Below are positions 8,723-17,179 of a stretch of 64,000 bases of DNA, one piece after another. The stretch is from JAHQVI01 sp963749875 (GTDB lineage: Bacteria; Pseudomonadota; Alphaproteobacteria; Rhizobiales; Rhodomicrobiaceae), in the NCBI GenBank assembly GCA_963749875.1, contig CAVVOX010000002.1, forward strand, positions 496,001-560,000, given 5' to 3'. The position numbers and the translations under genes are program-made. Numbering within the stretch: position 1 is the first letter of the stretch; every line of letters begins with the position of its first letter. The notes beneath the pieces are model-generated. The model ran no database searches. It worked only from the letters and a program-made list of their open reading frames with translations, and had not been told where the DNA came from.

Positions 8723-8954
8723 TCAGTCGTGCGCCAGTATGTCACCGATGCGCAACCTCTTCGGCGCATTTTCCCATATTTCTTCTGATGTTGGCACTTC
8801 CCTGCGCGGCACGCGGCGCGCCTGCGCAGCGCGTCCGCCGGCTCCTCCGGAAGACATCATTAAGATAAAGATCGGTTTTAATTCAAATCGTAGTTGTTTC
8901 ACTTTTCATTAATTCCAATGCGAGAAACTCACGCAAAGTTCAGGAGTAGTTTCG

Positions 8955-11195
8955 ATGAGTGATCCCGCGTTTCAGCCTCTGTCTTTGCGTGTCTTTGAAG
9001 CCCTTCGTCCCCGCGTCAGCCGCCTCGCCATTGCGCTGGTCCTTTGCGGGTTCAGCCTGGCCGCTCTGCCGACTCAAGCGAGTGAATATATTCCCGGACC
9101 GCTCTTCGGCGGCCCAGGAGATGGCGAACCCTATCGGAACCGGTTCGACCCGCGGGTCCTCCTGGCCCCGATGCCCGAGCGCAACCCTTTCATGCATCGG
9201 CCTCACCTCTACCGGCCCGATCACTCGACCGTCTATGAGCCGCCGCTTCCGCCGCACCGGAAGAAGCGCCACTATGCCGAAGACGACTATGATGGCGAGC
9301 CGGAGACGCATGCTTATAGCGGGCCGCGCTACGACGATCCGCCCAGGAAGCCCGTCTATGACGGCGATCGCTATGATCGCTATGATCGCGGACCAGAGCC
9401 CTATCATGAAGCTCCGGCCGACTACGGTGCGGACCATGAGGGCGACGGCTTCGGGCGTCTGTTTCCTGACCTCATTGCCGGCGACCATCCCTATCGCACC
9501 CCCTCCTACGAAGCGCTCCAGGCGCTCGGCCGCGCAATGGTCGAGCGGGCCGAGGCGGACGATCCGGCAGGCGACAGCGAAATCCCCGCCGGCTACACCT
9601 TTTTCGGCCAGTTCATCAGTCACGATGTGGAGCTGGATACGACGACCGATCTCGGCCGTGAGATCGAGGGCGATTTCGAACTCAAGAACAACCGCACCTC
9701 CGATCTCGATCTCGACAGCGTTTATGGCGGGGGGCCGAAGCGCACGCCGCATCTCTACCGGCTGCCCTATATCCGCGTCGGACGGCCGATCTCCGGCGAG
9801 GGCGAGTTGCCGCGCTACGATCTCTTCCGGACGAAGTCGTCCTATTATTACGGGCCTGCCGGCGGCGACGCCGTCGCGCTACTGGGTGATCCGCGCAATG
9901 ATGAAAGTATCGTCATTTCGCAGCTCCATGCGGCCTTCGTCGCGTTCCACAATCGGACCGTCGACATTCTCGTCGAGCGCGATTTCGGCAACGCCCGCGA
10001 CGGCTTCTGCCATCGGCAGTCTCCTTGCGACACGCATGAGCTGGCTCAGTCGCTGCCCGACGACGTGAAGCTGAAGCTGTTCGAAATCGCCCGGGATCAT
10101 GTGATCCACTACTATCACCGGCTGATCGTAGAGGATTTTCTGCCGCGTGTGATTGGACCGCGGCACACGGTGAGCCTTCTGAAACACGGGCGCGACTTCT
10201 TCTATCCTCGCGGTTTCGGCGACGAGAGTGGCGAGGGCGGCAAGATCAGCATTCCCGTGGAGTTTGCGGCCGCCGCCTTCCGTTACGGACATAGCCAGGT
10301 CCGCGACAGCTATGTTTTGCGGGACGGCGTGCAGTTCGATCTGCTGTCGGACGGACGGGACGGCTCCCCGCGCGCTTTCACGCCGGTGACGCCCCGCTTC
10401 CTCGTCGATTGGCGCTATTTCTTCGACCTTGGCGGCAAGCCCCCTTACGGGTTCAACGTCGCCCGGCGCATCGACACGGAGCTTGCGAAAAGTCTCCACC
10501 GGCTGCACTTCTCGCATGTCGTCGGCCTGCATGAGGTGACCTCGCTGGCGTCGCGAAATCTGGCGCGGGGCAAGACGCTGCATGTGCCTTCCGGACAGGA
10601 GGTCGCCAAAGTCGTGCTGCCCGTTCTCGAGGCGCGCGGTCTGCTCGGCAAGGGCGATCCGGCGTCCCGGTCGCGCTATGGGGGCGAGCTGTGGCGCGCC
10701 TATCTCCTGCCCCCCGACGAGCGCACGGCCTATTTCCTCGGCGAGGGCGACACGCCGCTCTGGTACTACATCCTTCAGGAGGCGAGCATCTTCGGTACGC
10801 CCACGCGGCTCCATGCGGCGCCCTATGGGCAGGATGACGAGCGCTATCTCAGCGGAGATTACCCGTCAAAATATCACGACGGCCTCTTCCGCCGCGCCTC
10901 GGTCAGGTACCCCCATAAGCCGCCGCACCGTTATGACCCCGGCTACGACGATGGGCGCTATGATGGCCCCGATGGCGGTCACAGGCTCGGCCCGGTCGGC
11001 GCGACCATCGTGGGCGAAGTTCTGACCGGCCTCATCGATCATTACCGGGAGACGACCGGCAAAGGCCTTGACTATCAGCCGCAGATCAGAGGCAGCGAGT
11101 CCGTCTTCGTCGGCCTGGACACGAAGAAGCCATCGGGGCACAGATATCTGATGCGCAACTTCCTGATCGATGCCGGCGTCGTGGAAGACTATTGA
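8955..11195 (+). CDS. secreted animal-type (peroxidase-cyclooxygenase superfamily) heme peroxidase
   Basis: This 746-residue protein has an N-terminal signal-like helix (LAIALVLCGFSLAALPTQAS) and a charged, Tyr/Asp/Arg-rich low-complexity region up to about residue 165. A catalytic domain with the distal histidine in GQFISHD (H223) and the proximal histidine in FRYGHSQVRDSY (H446) follows. These are the heme-ligand and catalytic signatures of bacterial relatives of animal myeloperoxidases. It likely uses H2O2 to oxidise halides or organic substrates outside the cytoplasm. AGGAG precedes the ATG. A second short Tyr/Asp-rich patch occurs near residue 660. The substrate is unknown. Confidence 0.88.
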   Translation: MSDPAFQPLSLRVFEALRPRVSRLAIALVLCGFSLAALPTQASEYIPGPLFGGPGDGEPYRNRFDPRVLLAPMPERNPFMHRPHLYRPDHSTVYEPPLPPHRKKRHYAEDDYDGEPETHAYSGPRYDDPPRKPVYDGDRYDRYDRGPEPYHEAPADYGADHEGDGFGRLFPDLIAGDHPYRTPSYEALQALGRAMVERAEADDPAGDSEIPAGYTFFGQFISHDVELDTTTDLGREIEGDFELKNNRTSDLDLDSVYGGGPKRTPHLYRLPYIRVGRPISGEGELPRYDLFRTKSSYYYGPAGGDAVALLGDPRNDESIVISQLHAAFVAFHNRTVDILVERDFGNARDGFCHRQSPCDTHELAQSLPDDVKLKLFEIARDHVIHYYHRLIVEDFLPRVIGPRHTVSLLKHGRDFFYPRGFGDESGEGGKISIPVEFAAAAFRYGHSQVRDSYVLRDGVQFDLLSDGRDGSPRAFTPVTPRFLVDWRYFFDLGGKPPYGFNVARRIDTELAKSLHRLHFSHVVGLHEVTSLASRNLARGKTLHVPSGQEVAKVVLPVLEARGLLGKGDPASRSRYGGELWRAYLLPPDERTAYFLGEGDTPLWYYILQEASIFGTPTRLHAAPYGQDDERYLSGDYPSKYHDGLFRRASVRYPHKPPHRYDPGYDDGRYDGPDGGHRLGPVGATIVGEVLTGLIDHYRETTGKGLDYQPQIRGSESVFVGLDTKKPSGHRYLMRNFLIDAGVVEDY

Positions 11196-11274
11196 GAGGG
11201 CAGGGCGCCGGCTTGAATGCTGGCGCCGCCCCAGCGAGATGTCGGGGGATCGCTTCTGCGGAGGGCCTCTGCCG

Positions 11275-12201
11275 ATGTCTCACACCATCCACTGCCAACA
11301 TCGGAATTTCATCTGGGACAATGCGATCGCGCCGGTGATGACGGTTGCGCCGGGCGCGACCGTGACGTTCGAGATCATCGACGCGATGGACGGACAGATC
11401 AGCCGCGACAGCACGGCTGACGCCATCACGAATGCCGATCCGCGCCGCGTCAATCCGGTCACCGGCCCGGTCTTCATCGACGGCGCCAGGCCCGGCGACA
11501 CGCTCGTCGTCCGAGTCGATGGCTACCGGCCATCCGGCTGGGGCTGGACCGCCAACATCCCTCGATTCGGACTGCTTGCCGATCAGTTCCGCGAGCCGGC
11601 CCTGCACATCTGGCAATATGATCCAAGCGGCGCCTCGCCCATGCTGTTCGGCGGTCATGCGAAGGTGAGGCTCGCCCCGTTCGCCGGCACGATCGGTCTC
11701 GCTCCCGAGGAGCCGGGCGCGCACAGCGTCATTCCTCCGCGCCGCGTCGGCGGCAATATGGATATCCGCGATCTCGTCGCCGGCAGCGTTCTTTATCTCC
11801 CGGTCGAAGTGGACGGTGCGCTTTTTTCGGTCGGCGACACGCATGCTGCTCAGGGCGATGGCGAGGTCTGCGGGACGGCGGTCGAAAGCCCGATCGAGGC
11901 CACGCTGACCTTCGATCTGATCAAAGGCCGGCAAACGCCTTTTCCGCGCGTGGAGCGTCCCGGCGCGGCGCCGGCATCGGACGGACCGATCGACATCACG
12001 CTCGGTATCGGGCCGGATCTTTACGAGGCGAGCCGCGACGCCGTCCGGACGATGATCGACGAGCTGGCCCGGCGGGAGAAGATGTCGGCTGTCGAGGCCT
12101 ATATGCTCTGCAGTGTCGCCGGCGATCTGCGCATCAGCCAGATTGTGGACGCGCCGCACTGGACGGTCAGCTTTCACCTGCCCCGCCGCATTTTCGACTA
12201 A
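11275..12201 (+). CDS. acetamidase/formamidase family protein
   Basis: This 308-residue protein resembles the FmdA/AmdA family, with the conserved N-terminal HTIHCQHRNFIWDNAI-like start, NPVTGPVFIDGARPGDTL, the GGNMDIRDL motif and the GDTHAAQGDGEVCG motif that lines the metal and active site. The family hydrolyses formamide or short-chain amides to ammonia and acids. The start at 11275 follows GGAGGG; a longer frame to 11170 would overlap the peroxidase gene and lacks family similarity. The stop TAA sits in CTAA at the border of repeat R1-B. It may be transcribed together with the peroxidase (79-base gap). Confidence 0.9.
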   Translation: MSHTIHCQHRNFIWDNAIAPVMTVAPGATVTFEIIDAMDGQISRDSTADAITNADPRRVNPVTGPVFIDGARPGDTLVVRVDGYRPSGWGWTANIPRFGLLADQFREPALHIWQYDPSGASPMLFGGHAKVRLAPFAGTIGLAPEEPGAHSVIPPRRVGGNMDIRDLVAGSVLYLPVEVDGALFSVGDTHAAQGDGEVCGTAVESPIEATLTFDLIKGRQTPFPRVERPGAAPASDGPIDITLGIGPDLYEASRDAVRTMIDELARREKMSAVEAYMLCSVAGDLRISQIVDAPHWTVSFHLPRRIFD

Positions 12202-12268
12202 ATCAACCCTCGTTCGAGTGGAATCACCTGAACGAGGTTAAGTTGATCCATATCAATAAGTTAGCGGG
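12198..12268 (-). repeat. dispersed repeat R1, copy B (partial)
   Basis: The second palindrome of R1 (ATCAACCCTCGTTCGAGTGG and its complement CACCTGAACGAGGTTAAG) is present in reverse orientation. The first palindrome is reduced to GTTAGCGGGGCGCAG. The left edge reads CTAA, a variant of the usual CTAG, and supplies the last three bases of the acetamidase gene (TAA). It lies between convergent acetamidase and mntH genes. Confidence 0.8.
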
Positions 12269-12372
12269 GCGCAGCCGAGCCCGGATTGTGCGATAGGCGG
12301 CAAGCCGGTGTCAGCTTGCGTCGGATGCGCAGGCCTCGGTGCGGCTCGCGGGTTATTCCGGCATCGCCAAAT

Positions 12373-13683
12373 TTAGCCGGTCGCCAGACCTGGAATGCCG
12401 ATGCCGAAGGTTTGAAGGAGAAGCACCAGGTTCAGCAGAAGGACGATCGCTGCGCCGACGATGGCGAGCATGTCGATCAGCCTGCCGTTTGCGTATGGCC
12501 CCATAATATCGGTGCGGCGCGTGAAGAGGACCAGCGTGATCATCGGCACGGGCAGGGCGATGCTGAGGACAACCTGACTGATGACCAGCGCGTTCGTTGC
12601 ATTGACGCCGAACGCGACCACCGCGAAGGCGGGCAGCATGGTCACGAGGCGCCTCAGCCAGATCGGGATGTGAAAGCGCACGAAGCCTTGCATGATAATC
12701 TGTCCGGCCATCGTCCCGACGACGGAACTGGAGACGCCCGAGGCGATCAGCGAAATCAGGAAGGCGGCAGCGGCAGCCCCTCCGAGTAGTGGCGTCAGCA
12801 TGTGATAGGCGGTCTCGATCTCGGCGACGTCGCTGTGACCGGCGTGGAACGCGCTCGACGCCATCACGACCATGGCCATATTGATAAGCCCCGCGACTGC
12901 AAGCGCCAGAACGACCTCGATATTGGAGAAGCGCAGAAGCTTGCCGCGCTCCTCTTCATTGCGAATTTGTGCGCGCCTCTGAGTCAGGCCCGAATGGAGG
13001 TAGACCGCGTGCGGCATTACGGTTGCGCCGATGATCCCGACGGAGATTGTCAGCGCCGCAGCATCCGGCATTTGCGGTAGAACCGTATGCAGCGCCGCCT
13101 CGCCCCATGCGATCGGCGCGATGAAAAGCTCCACGACATAGCTCAACCCGATCGCCGCAATCAGCGCGCCGATGATCAGCTCCATCGGACGGAATCCGCC
13201 GCGCTCGAAGAGCAGGATGCCATAGGTCACGATCGCGGTGACGGCCATGCCCGCCATCAGCGGCATGCTGAATAGAAGCGCCAGGCCGATCGCGCCGCCG
13301 AGAAATTCGGCAAGGTCGGTGGCCATGGCGGCGATCTCGCTGACTAGCCACATGACCCAGACGACCGGCGCCGGGAAATGCTCGCGGCACATCTCGGCAA
13401 GGTTGCGGCCGGTGACAATGCCGAGCTTCGCCGAAAGCGCCTGGAACAGCATTGCGATCAGATTGGCCATCAACACCACCCACAGGAGGGTGTAGCCATA
13501 GCCTGCGCCGGCCTGGATGTTGGTCGCGTAGTTGCCCGGATCCATATAGGCGATCGACGCGACAACCGCCGGCCCTGCGAACAAAAGCGCCGATCGCGGC
13601 CCTCGTCTTGTGCCGGCGAGCGCTTCGCCCATGGCCGTCACGGTACGGCTCGTCAGTGTCGTCTTTGTCGATAAGGTCGTCAT
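12373..13683 (-). CDS. mntH: Nramp-family Mn2+/Fe2+ transporter MntH
   Basis: This 436-residue polytopic membrane protein has the Nramp signatures DPGNYATN in helix 1 and VMPHAVYLHS (MPH motif) in helix 6, with the EIAAMATDLAE helix between. It is a proton-coupled divalent metal importer, mainly for manganese. The divergent neighbour is mntR, and two MntR-like palindromes lie directly upstream, so Mn-dependent repression is expected. Length and helix number are normal. Start: first ATG. An internal ATG at residue 18 is possible, but the proximity of the operators does not exclude either. Confidence 0.95.
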   Translation of the reverse strand: MTTLSTKTTLTSRTVTAMGEALAGTRRGPRSALLFAGPAVVASIAYMDPGNYATNIQAGAGYGYTLLWVVLMANLIAMLFQALSAKLGIVTGRNLAEMCREHFPAPVVWVMWLVSEIAAMATDLAEFLGGAIGLALLFSMPLMAGMAVTAIVTYGILLFERGGFRPMELIIGALIAAIGLSYVVELFIAPIAWGEAALHTVLPQMPDAAALTISVGIIGATVMPHAVYLHSGLTQRRAQIRNEEERGKLLRFSNIEVVLALAVAGLINMAMVVMASSAFHAGHSDVAEIETAYHMLTPLLGGAAAAAFLISLIASGVSSSVVGTMAGQIIMQGFVRFHIPIWLRRLVTMLPAFAVVAFGVNATNALVISQVVLSIALPVPMITLVLFTRRTDIMGPYANGRLIDMLAIVGAAIVLLLNLVLLLQTFGIGIPGLATG

Positions 13684-13690
13684 GCCGATA

Positions 13691-13727
13691 TAGCATTAGC
13701 TTATGATTAAAAAGATAGCCTTGGCTA
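13691..13727 (-). promoter_or_regulatory. two MntR-type operators upstream of mntH
   Basis: TAGC-CTTG-GCTA (13716-13727) is a perfect palindrome. TAGC-ATTA-GCTT (13691-13702) is the same motif with one mismatch, centred 25 bases away. TAGC-N4-GCTA is the core of proteobacterial MntR boxes. Both lie 8 to 44 bases upstream of the mntH ATG in the mntH-mntR intergenic region, so occupancy would block mntH transcription. The assignment rests on motif resemblance and on mntR being the divergent neighbour. Confidence 0.65.
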
Positions 13728-13841
13728 CACTTTTATCAAGGATCAACATATCACGTCTGGGTGTGAATTGACGCAGTTCCAACGCGCCTTGTAAAATGAA
13801 GCCTTAGCTGTAAAATTTGACCGGCGTTTCAATGAGTTGGT

Positions 13842-14324
13842 GTGGCCGCGTGTAACTGGCATCCCAGACAGACGAGGGCAGGGCCAATTCCGAAGAAAAA
13901 ATCACCCCTTAGCGAAAATCCTGATGCAGCGGAGAAGTTCAGTCAGGCCAGAACCGCGCAGGCGCAGGTGCTTCTGGAAGATTACACCGAACTCATCGAC
14001 GATCTTCTGCAGGAATATGGCGAGGCGCGGACTACCGATATTGCGCGCCGGCTGGGGGTGACGCACCCGACGGCGACCAAGGCCATCGCGCGTCTCAAGC
14101 GGGAGGGCTTGGCGGTCTCGCGGCCGTATCGGGGCGTATTTCTTACCGAAGCCGGTACGGAGATGGCGGCGCGGGTGCGCGCACGGCATCGCATTGTCGT
14201 CGATCTGCTCGTTGCCGTCGGCGTTCCGCGCGACGCTGCCGAGTTGGACGCCGAGGGCATCGAGCATTATGTCTCCGAAGCCACGCTGGCCGCCTTTGAG
14301 CGCTATCTGCGGCGGACGGGCTGA
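13842..14324 (+). CDS. mntR: MntR, DtxR-family manganese-dependent repressor
   Basis: This protein of about 160 residues has a winged helix-turn-helix (TTDIARRLGVTHPTATKAIARLKREGL) and a metal-binding/dimerisation part with LLEDYTELIDDLL, RARHRIVVDLLVAVGV and EGIEHYVSE, as in E. coli-type MntR. With Mn2+ bound it represses mntH. It is divergent to mntH with the operators between. The start is uncertain: no ATG is in a good position, so the GTG at 13842 is used, and the first about 20 residues may not be translated. No DtxR-type SH3 domain is present, as usual for MntR. Confidence 0.9.
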   Translation: MAACNWHPRQTRAGPIPKKKSPLSENPDAAEKFSQARTAQAQVLLEDYTELIDDLLQEYGEARTTDIARRLGVTHPTATKAIARLKREGLAVSRPYRGVFLTEAGTEMAARVRARHRIVVDLLVAVGVPRDAAELDAEGIEHYVSEATLAAFERYLRRTG

Positions 14325-14491
14325 AGGGGCTTAGTGCCGAGAATTCGGAAAGAGCTGGGCGCTGGCTTTATGGCGACGGCGTTTGCTCCGCTTCGGTGGC
14401 TAGGCAGCGATCGCGTGCTGCACGCTCATAACCGGGAAGGGGTTGCAATTAGGGGTGGGGCAATTAGGGTGACAAATGCGAGAATTGCGAA

Positions 14492-14980
14492 ATGACGTTA
14501 CTAGGGATGCACGCATCTCCCCTTCAGTTTGACCCGAAGCGGCTTGTCGCAGTTTGTGTTGTGCTGTGTTGTACTTTCTCTGTCTTCACCCCAGTCGCGG
14601 TTGCACAAGGCGCGCGAGCCGATTCAGAACGACCGGCTCTCATCCACACGCTTCAAGGAATGCAATTTGTCGGGCCTCTCAGGATTGGGGGTGACGTTGT
14701 TCCCCCCGATGACGTGTTGAGTTTCAAAGACGGCAAGTTTTCATCAAAGACTTGTCGCGGATTTGGATTTGCGCCAGCCCCTTATTGGGTGCGCCGCGAT
14801 GCTGACGGGCTTCATTTTCGAGCCGAGCTCAAGAGTCCAGGCCACGGCAAAATCCAGTTCAAGGGTACCTTCAATGGCGAACGGTTGATTGCCGCGGCGG
14901 TGTGGAAGAAGGAGCGATGGTATTGGACGCTTAAGCAGCAAATCGCATTCACCGGAACACCATCCCGACAAGCCGAATGA
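14492..14980 (+). CDS. secreted hypothetical protein
   Basis: This 162-residue protein has an N-terminal signal-like helix (LVAVCVVLCCTFSVFTPVAVAQG) and a short beta-rich exported part with two adjacent pairs of aromatic residues near the end (ERWYWTLKQQ). No family is recognised. Codon use is less GC-rich at third positions than in neighbouring housekeeping genes, which suggests accessory origin. It is followed immediately by a membrane-protein frame, and the two may form a small unit. Confidence 0.6.
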   Translation: MTLLGMHASPLQFDPKRLVAVCVVLCCTFSVFTPVAVAQGARADSERPALIHTLQGMQFVGPLRIGGDVVPPDDVLSFKDGKFSSKTCRGFGFAPAPYWVRRDADGLHFRAELKSPGHGKIQFKGTFNGERLIAAAVWKKERWYWTLKQQIAFTGTPSRQAE

Positions 14981-15035
14981 CGATACAGCTTCGGGCAGTA
15001 GACCAAGGGTCGGTGGAGGCTCGAATGGCCGACCC

Positions 15036-15686
15036 GTGGCGGAACCGGCCGGTGTCCGATGGGGTCGAATCACGATCCTGATCAGCGGGGCTGTCGCACT
15101 TTACTTCCTGGGACAATTCCTGATCGACATGGTCGTTGATCAGCTCAATCTGCATGTGCGCGCAAGTACCGAGCCGATGCTCCACAGAGCGGTCATGACA
15201 GCGACCGCTGTATACGTCCTTCTTATGACCATACCTTTCATGCCAGCCGTTGAAATCGGCCTTAGCATGCTCTTCATCTTCGGCGGCAAGATCTCCTTTT
15301 TGGTTTATGTGAGCACGGTTACTGCTCTTATGCTTGCTTACATGATCGGCCGTTTCCTCCCCGCAGAGTTGGGCGCAAAGGGCTTTGGCGCCGTCGGGAT
15401 TACAAAGGTACAAGCCTTCCTGAACCGCCTGGCTCCTGTCAGAGCCGATCAACGCATAGCTTTGTTGGTAAGCGAGTCACCTACCCGCCTGGTACCCTAC
15501 CTCATTCGCCATCGCTTCGTCGCACTAGCCATCTTGCTGAATGTGCCCGGCAATGTCGTAATAGGAGGCGGGGGCGGAGTTGCAATGCTTGCGGGCATGA
15601 CGCGACTCTACCCGTTTCCAGCCTATCTGTTGACCATTGCCCTGGCTGTCGCCCCGGTGCCGTTGTTCGTTTATGTCACGGCCTAG
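15036..15686 (+). CDS. polytopic membrane protein, possible VTT (DedA/TVP38-like) family
   Basis: This protein of about 216 residues has four to five hydrophobic segments. The block MPAVEIGLSMLFIFGGKISFLVY followed by a long helix and GRFLP resembles the reentrant VTT/SNARE-associated fold, but similarity is too weak to name a substrate. The open frame extends back to 14889, but the only start codon after the upstream gene ends is GTG at 15036, which is used here with low certainty. The stop TAG (15684-15686) is the last part of the CTAG that begins repeat R1-C. Confidence 0.62.
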   Translation: MAEPAGVRWGRITILISGAVALYFLGQFLIDMVVDQLNLHVRASTEPMLHRAVMTATAVYVLLMTIPFMPAVEIGLSMLFIFGGKISFLVYVSTVTALMLAYMIGRFLPAELGAKGFGAVGITKVQAFLNRLAPVRADQRIALLVSESPTRLVPYLIRHRFVALAILLNVPGNVVIGGGGGVAMLAGMTRLYPFPAYLLTIALAVAPVPLFVYVTA

Positions 15687-15788
15687 ATCAACCCTCGTTC
15701 AAGTGGGCTCACTTGAACGAGGTTAAGTTGATCTATTTCAAAAGGTTAGCGCAACTGTCCGCGTCCATTCAGACGCGCGTTGCGCTAG
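15683..15788 (-). repeat. dispersed repeat R1, copy C (short-loop form)
   Basis: A complete R1 in reverse orientation, starting CTAGATCAACCCTCG and ending TTGCGCTAG, with CTAG at both ends. It joins two convergent genes. Its left CTAG holds the stop of the upstream membrane protein, and its right arm encodes the last residues and the stop of the methyltransferase on the other strand. It is the clearest case of a repeat acting as the 3' end of two genes. Confidence 0.92.
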
Positions 15789-16602
15789 CCCGACAGATGT
15801 AGGTAACGGTACGGATGCGCCTGTCAGCCAAGTTTTGAACCTGGTTTCGCACCATCTGCGGGAAGTCATCGCCAAGAAACAACTGGAATGAGACCGCAGG
15901 TGGCTCTGAGTTTGCGATGCGGGCAGTCATATCCTGGAACCAGGCCAGGCTTTCCTCGGTCGAGTCGATTTCATCCAAAATGTCGAACTCAGATGCGGCC
16001 AGCAGCCGGCGCATCTCTTCGGGCGTCGCGAGATGGCTGATGGAGGGTTCGCGAGCCCACGGGACCGGGAACTGGACGGGCCCGCCTTCTCCCTGCAGAA
16101 TGTCGTAGACTGCAAATATGCGGCCCGGCTTGAGCGCCCGCCTTGCGCTGTCATAGAGGGCGTGTTTGGCTGGAATGTTCATCGCGGCATGTATGGTCAT
16201 CGCAGCGTCGAAGCGACTTGGCTCAATCGAAGGATCTGTCGCATCGCCATGAATAAAACGAGTCCTGTCAGAAAGACCCAGCCAACCTGAAATCTCGCGC
16301 GCTGCATCGCAAAAAGCGGGGGTCAAATCGATTCCGGTGACTGTGCAGCCATAGGTCTCAGCCACCGTCCGCGCCGGCCCGCCCAATCCGCTCCCCATGT
16401 CAAGGACGTGGCTGTCGGCCGTGAGCTCCATGCGTTCCGCCATTTCAAGTGTCGCTTGCCGGCCGCGAATGTGAAATTCGTCCACTGTGGCCAGGTCGCC
16501 GGTTGTGAGCCGCGTTCGGTCTTTGCCGGCTGCGCTAAGTCTGTCCCAGATCTGGTTTGCCAGGTCGCCTGAGCCGGCATAATGGGTCTCGACGTAAGTC
16601 AT
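15769..16602 (-). CDS. class I SAM-dependent methyltransferase
   Basis: This 277-residue enzyme has a Rossmann methyltransferase domain. VLDMGSGLGGPARTVAETYGC is motif I, GIDLTP motif II, and HGDATD with FDAAMTIHAAMNI follow. It resembles UbiE/small-molecule methyltransferases such as glycine-betaine-type N-methyltransferases, but the substrate cannot be assigned. The ATG at 16602 has a perfect AAAGGAGG six bases upstream; a frame to 16869 is not supported. The last six residues (ASATRV) and the TGA stop are encoded by repeat R1-C, so the native C-terminus has been replaced or extended. Confidence 0.85.
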   Translation of the reverse strand: MTYVETHYAGSGDLANQIWDRLSAAGKDRTRLTTGDLATVDEFHIRGRQATLEMAERMELTADSHVLDMGSGLGGPARTVAETYGCTVTGIDLTPAFCDAAREISGWLGLSDRTRFIHGDATDPSIEPSRFDAAMTIHAAMNIPAKHALYDSARRALKPGRIFAVYDILQGEGGPVQFPVPWAREPSISHLATPEEMRRLLAASEFDILDEIDSTEESLAWFQDMTARIANSEPPAVSFQLFLGDDFPQMVRNQVQNLADRRIRTVTYICRASATRV

Positions 16603-16835
16603 GCGCGCCTCCTTTGAACGAGGACAATCAAGCCAAATAACTTGCCGAAGAAGGAAGACAGATGCAAATCGTGGAGCGGGACCGCATCTAACGGATGAAA
16701 TCTTGAGACCGTCCTTTCCCGGTTGCAGGCGTCGCGCATCCCCCAGTCTTCGCTTGATCGTCGCTCTGTGTGACGGCAGGCCCTTCGAGGGGAGCGCAAA
16801 GGGGGGATCCCGGCTGAAAGAAAGAGGACCGCGCA

Positions 16836-17072
16836 ATGGACGAAAAACCGCAAGCTCTGCATGAGGCATTTCCCGAGCATGCCGAAAAGATCAAGTGGCT
16901 GCAGGAACAGGACCCGGAATTCAAACGAAAGGCCGACGAGTTTCACGAGCTCAGCCGCGCCGTGCACAGGGCCGAAATGCATGAAGAGCCGATTGAGGAA
17001 GTGTCGGTTGTCGAATTGCGCAAACGGCGCGATCTCGCCCGAGACGAGCTTTACCGGCTGATCATGCTCTGA
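16836..17072 (+). CDS. YdcH-like DUF465 family protein
   Basis: This 78-residue, highly charged, predicted all-helical protein has HAEKIKWLQEQDPEFKRKA and a C-terminal RKRRDLARDELYRLI. That is the helical-hairpin pattern of the DUF465/YdcH family, whose members are common in alphaproteobacteria and of unknown function. AGAGGA precedes the ATG at a good distance. It stands alone between divergent or convergent genes on the minus strand. Confidence 0.85.
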   Translation: MDEKPQALHEAFPEHAEKIKWLQEQDPEFKRKADEFHELSRAVHRAEMHEEPIEEVSVVELRKRRDLARDELYRLIML

Positions 17073-17179
17073 GCGCGGCCGCGTTGCCTTTGTCGCCGGC
17101 GGCTTGGCGGTCTCGGACGACCGTCTGACGGACGTACAAGCTTTTCGCGCGCAACTCCGCTTAAGAGGGCGCAAGCGGG

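Noticed and set aside
14889..15035. upstream extension of the VTT-like membrane protein
   Set aside because: It overlaps the preceding secreted-protein gene and would need a TTG start with no ribosome site. Kept only as an alternative.
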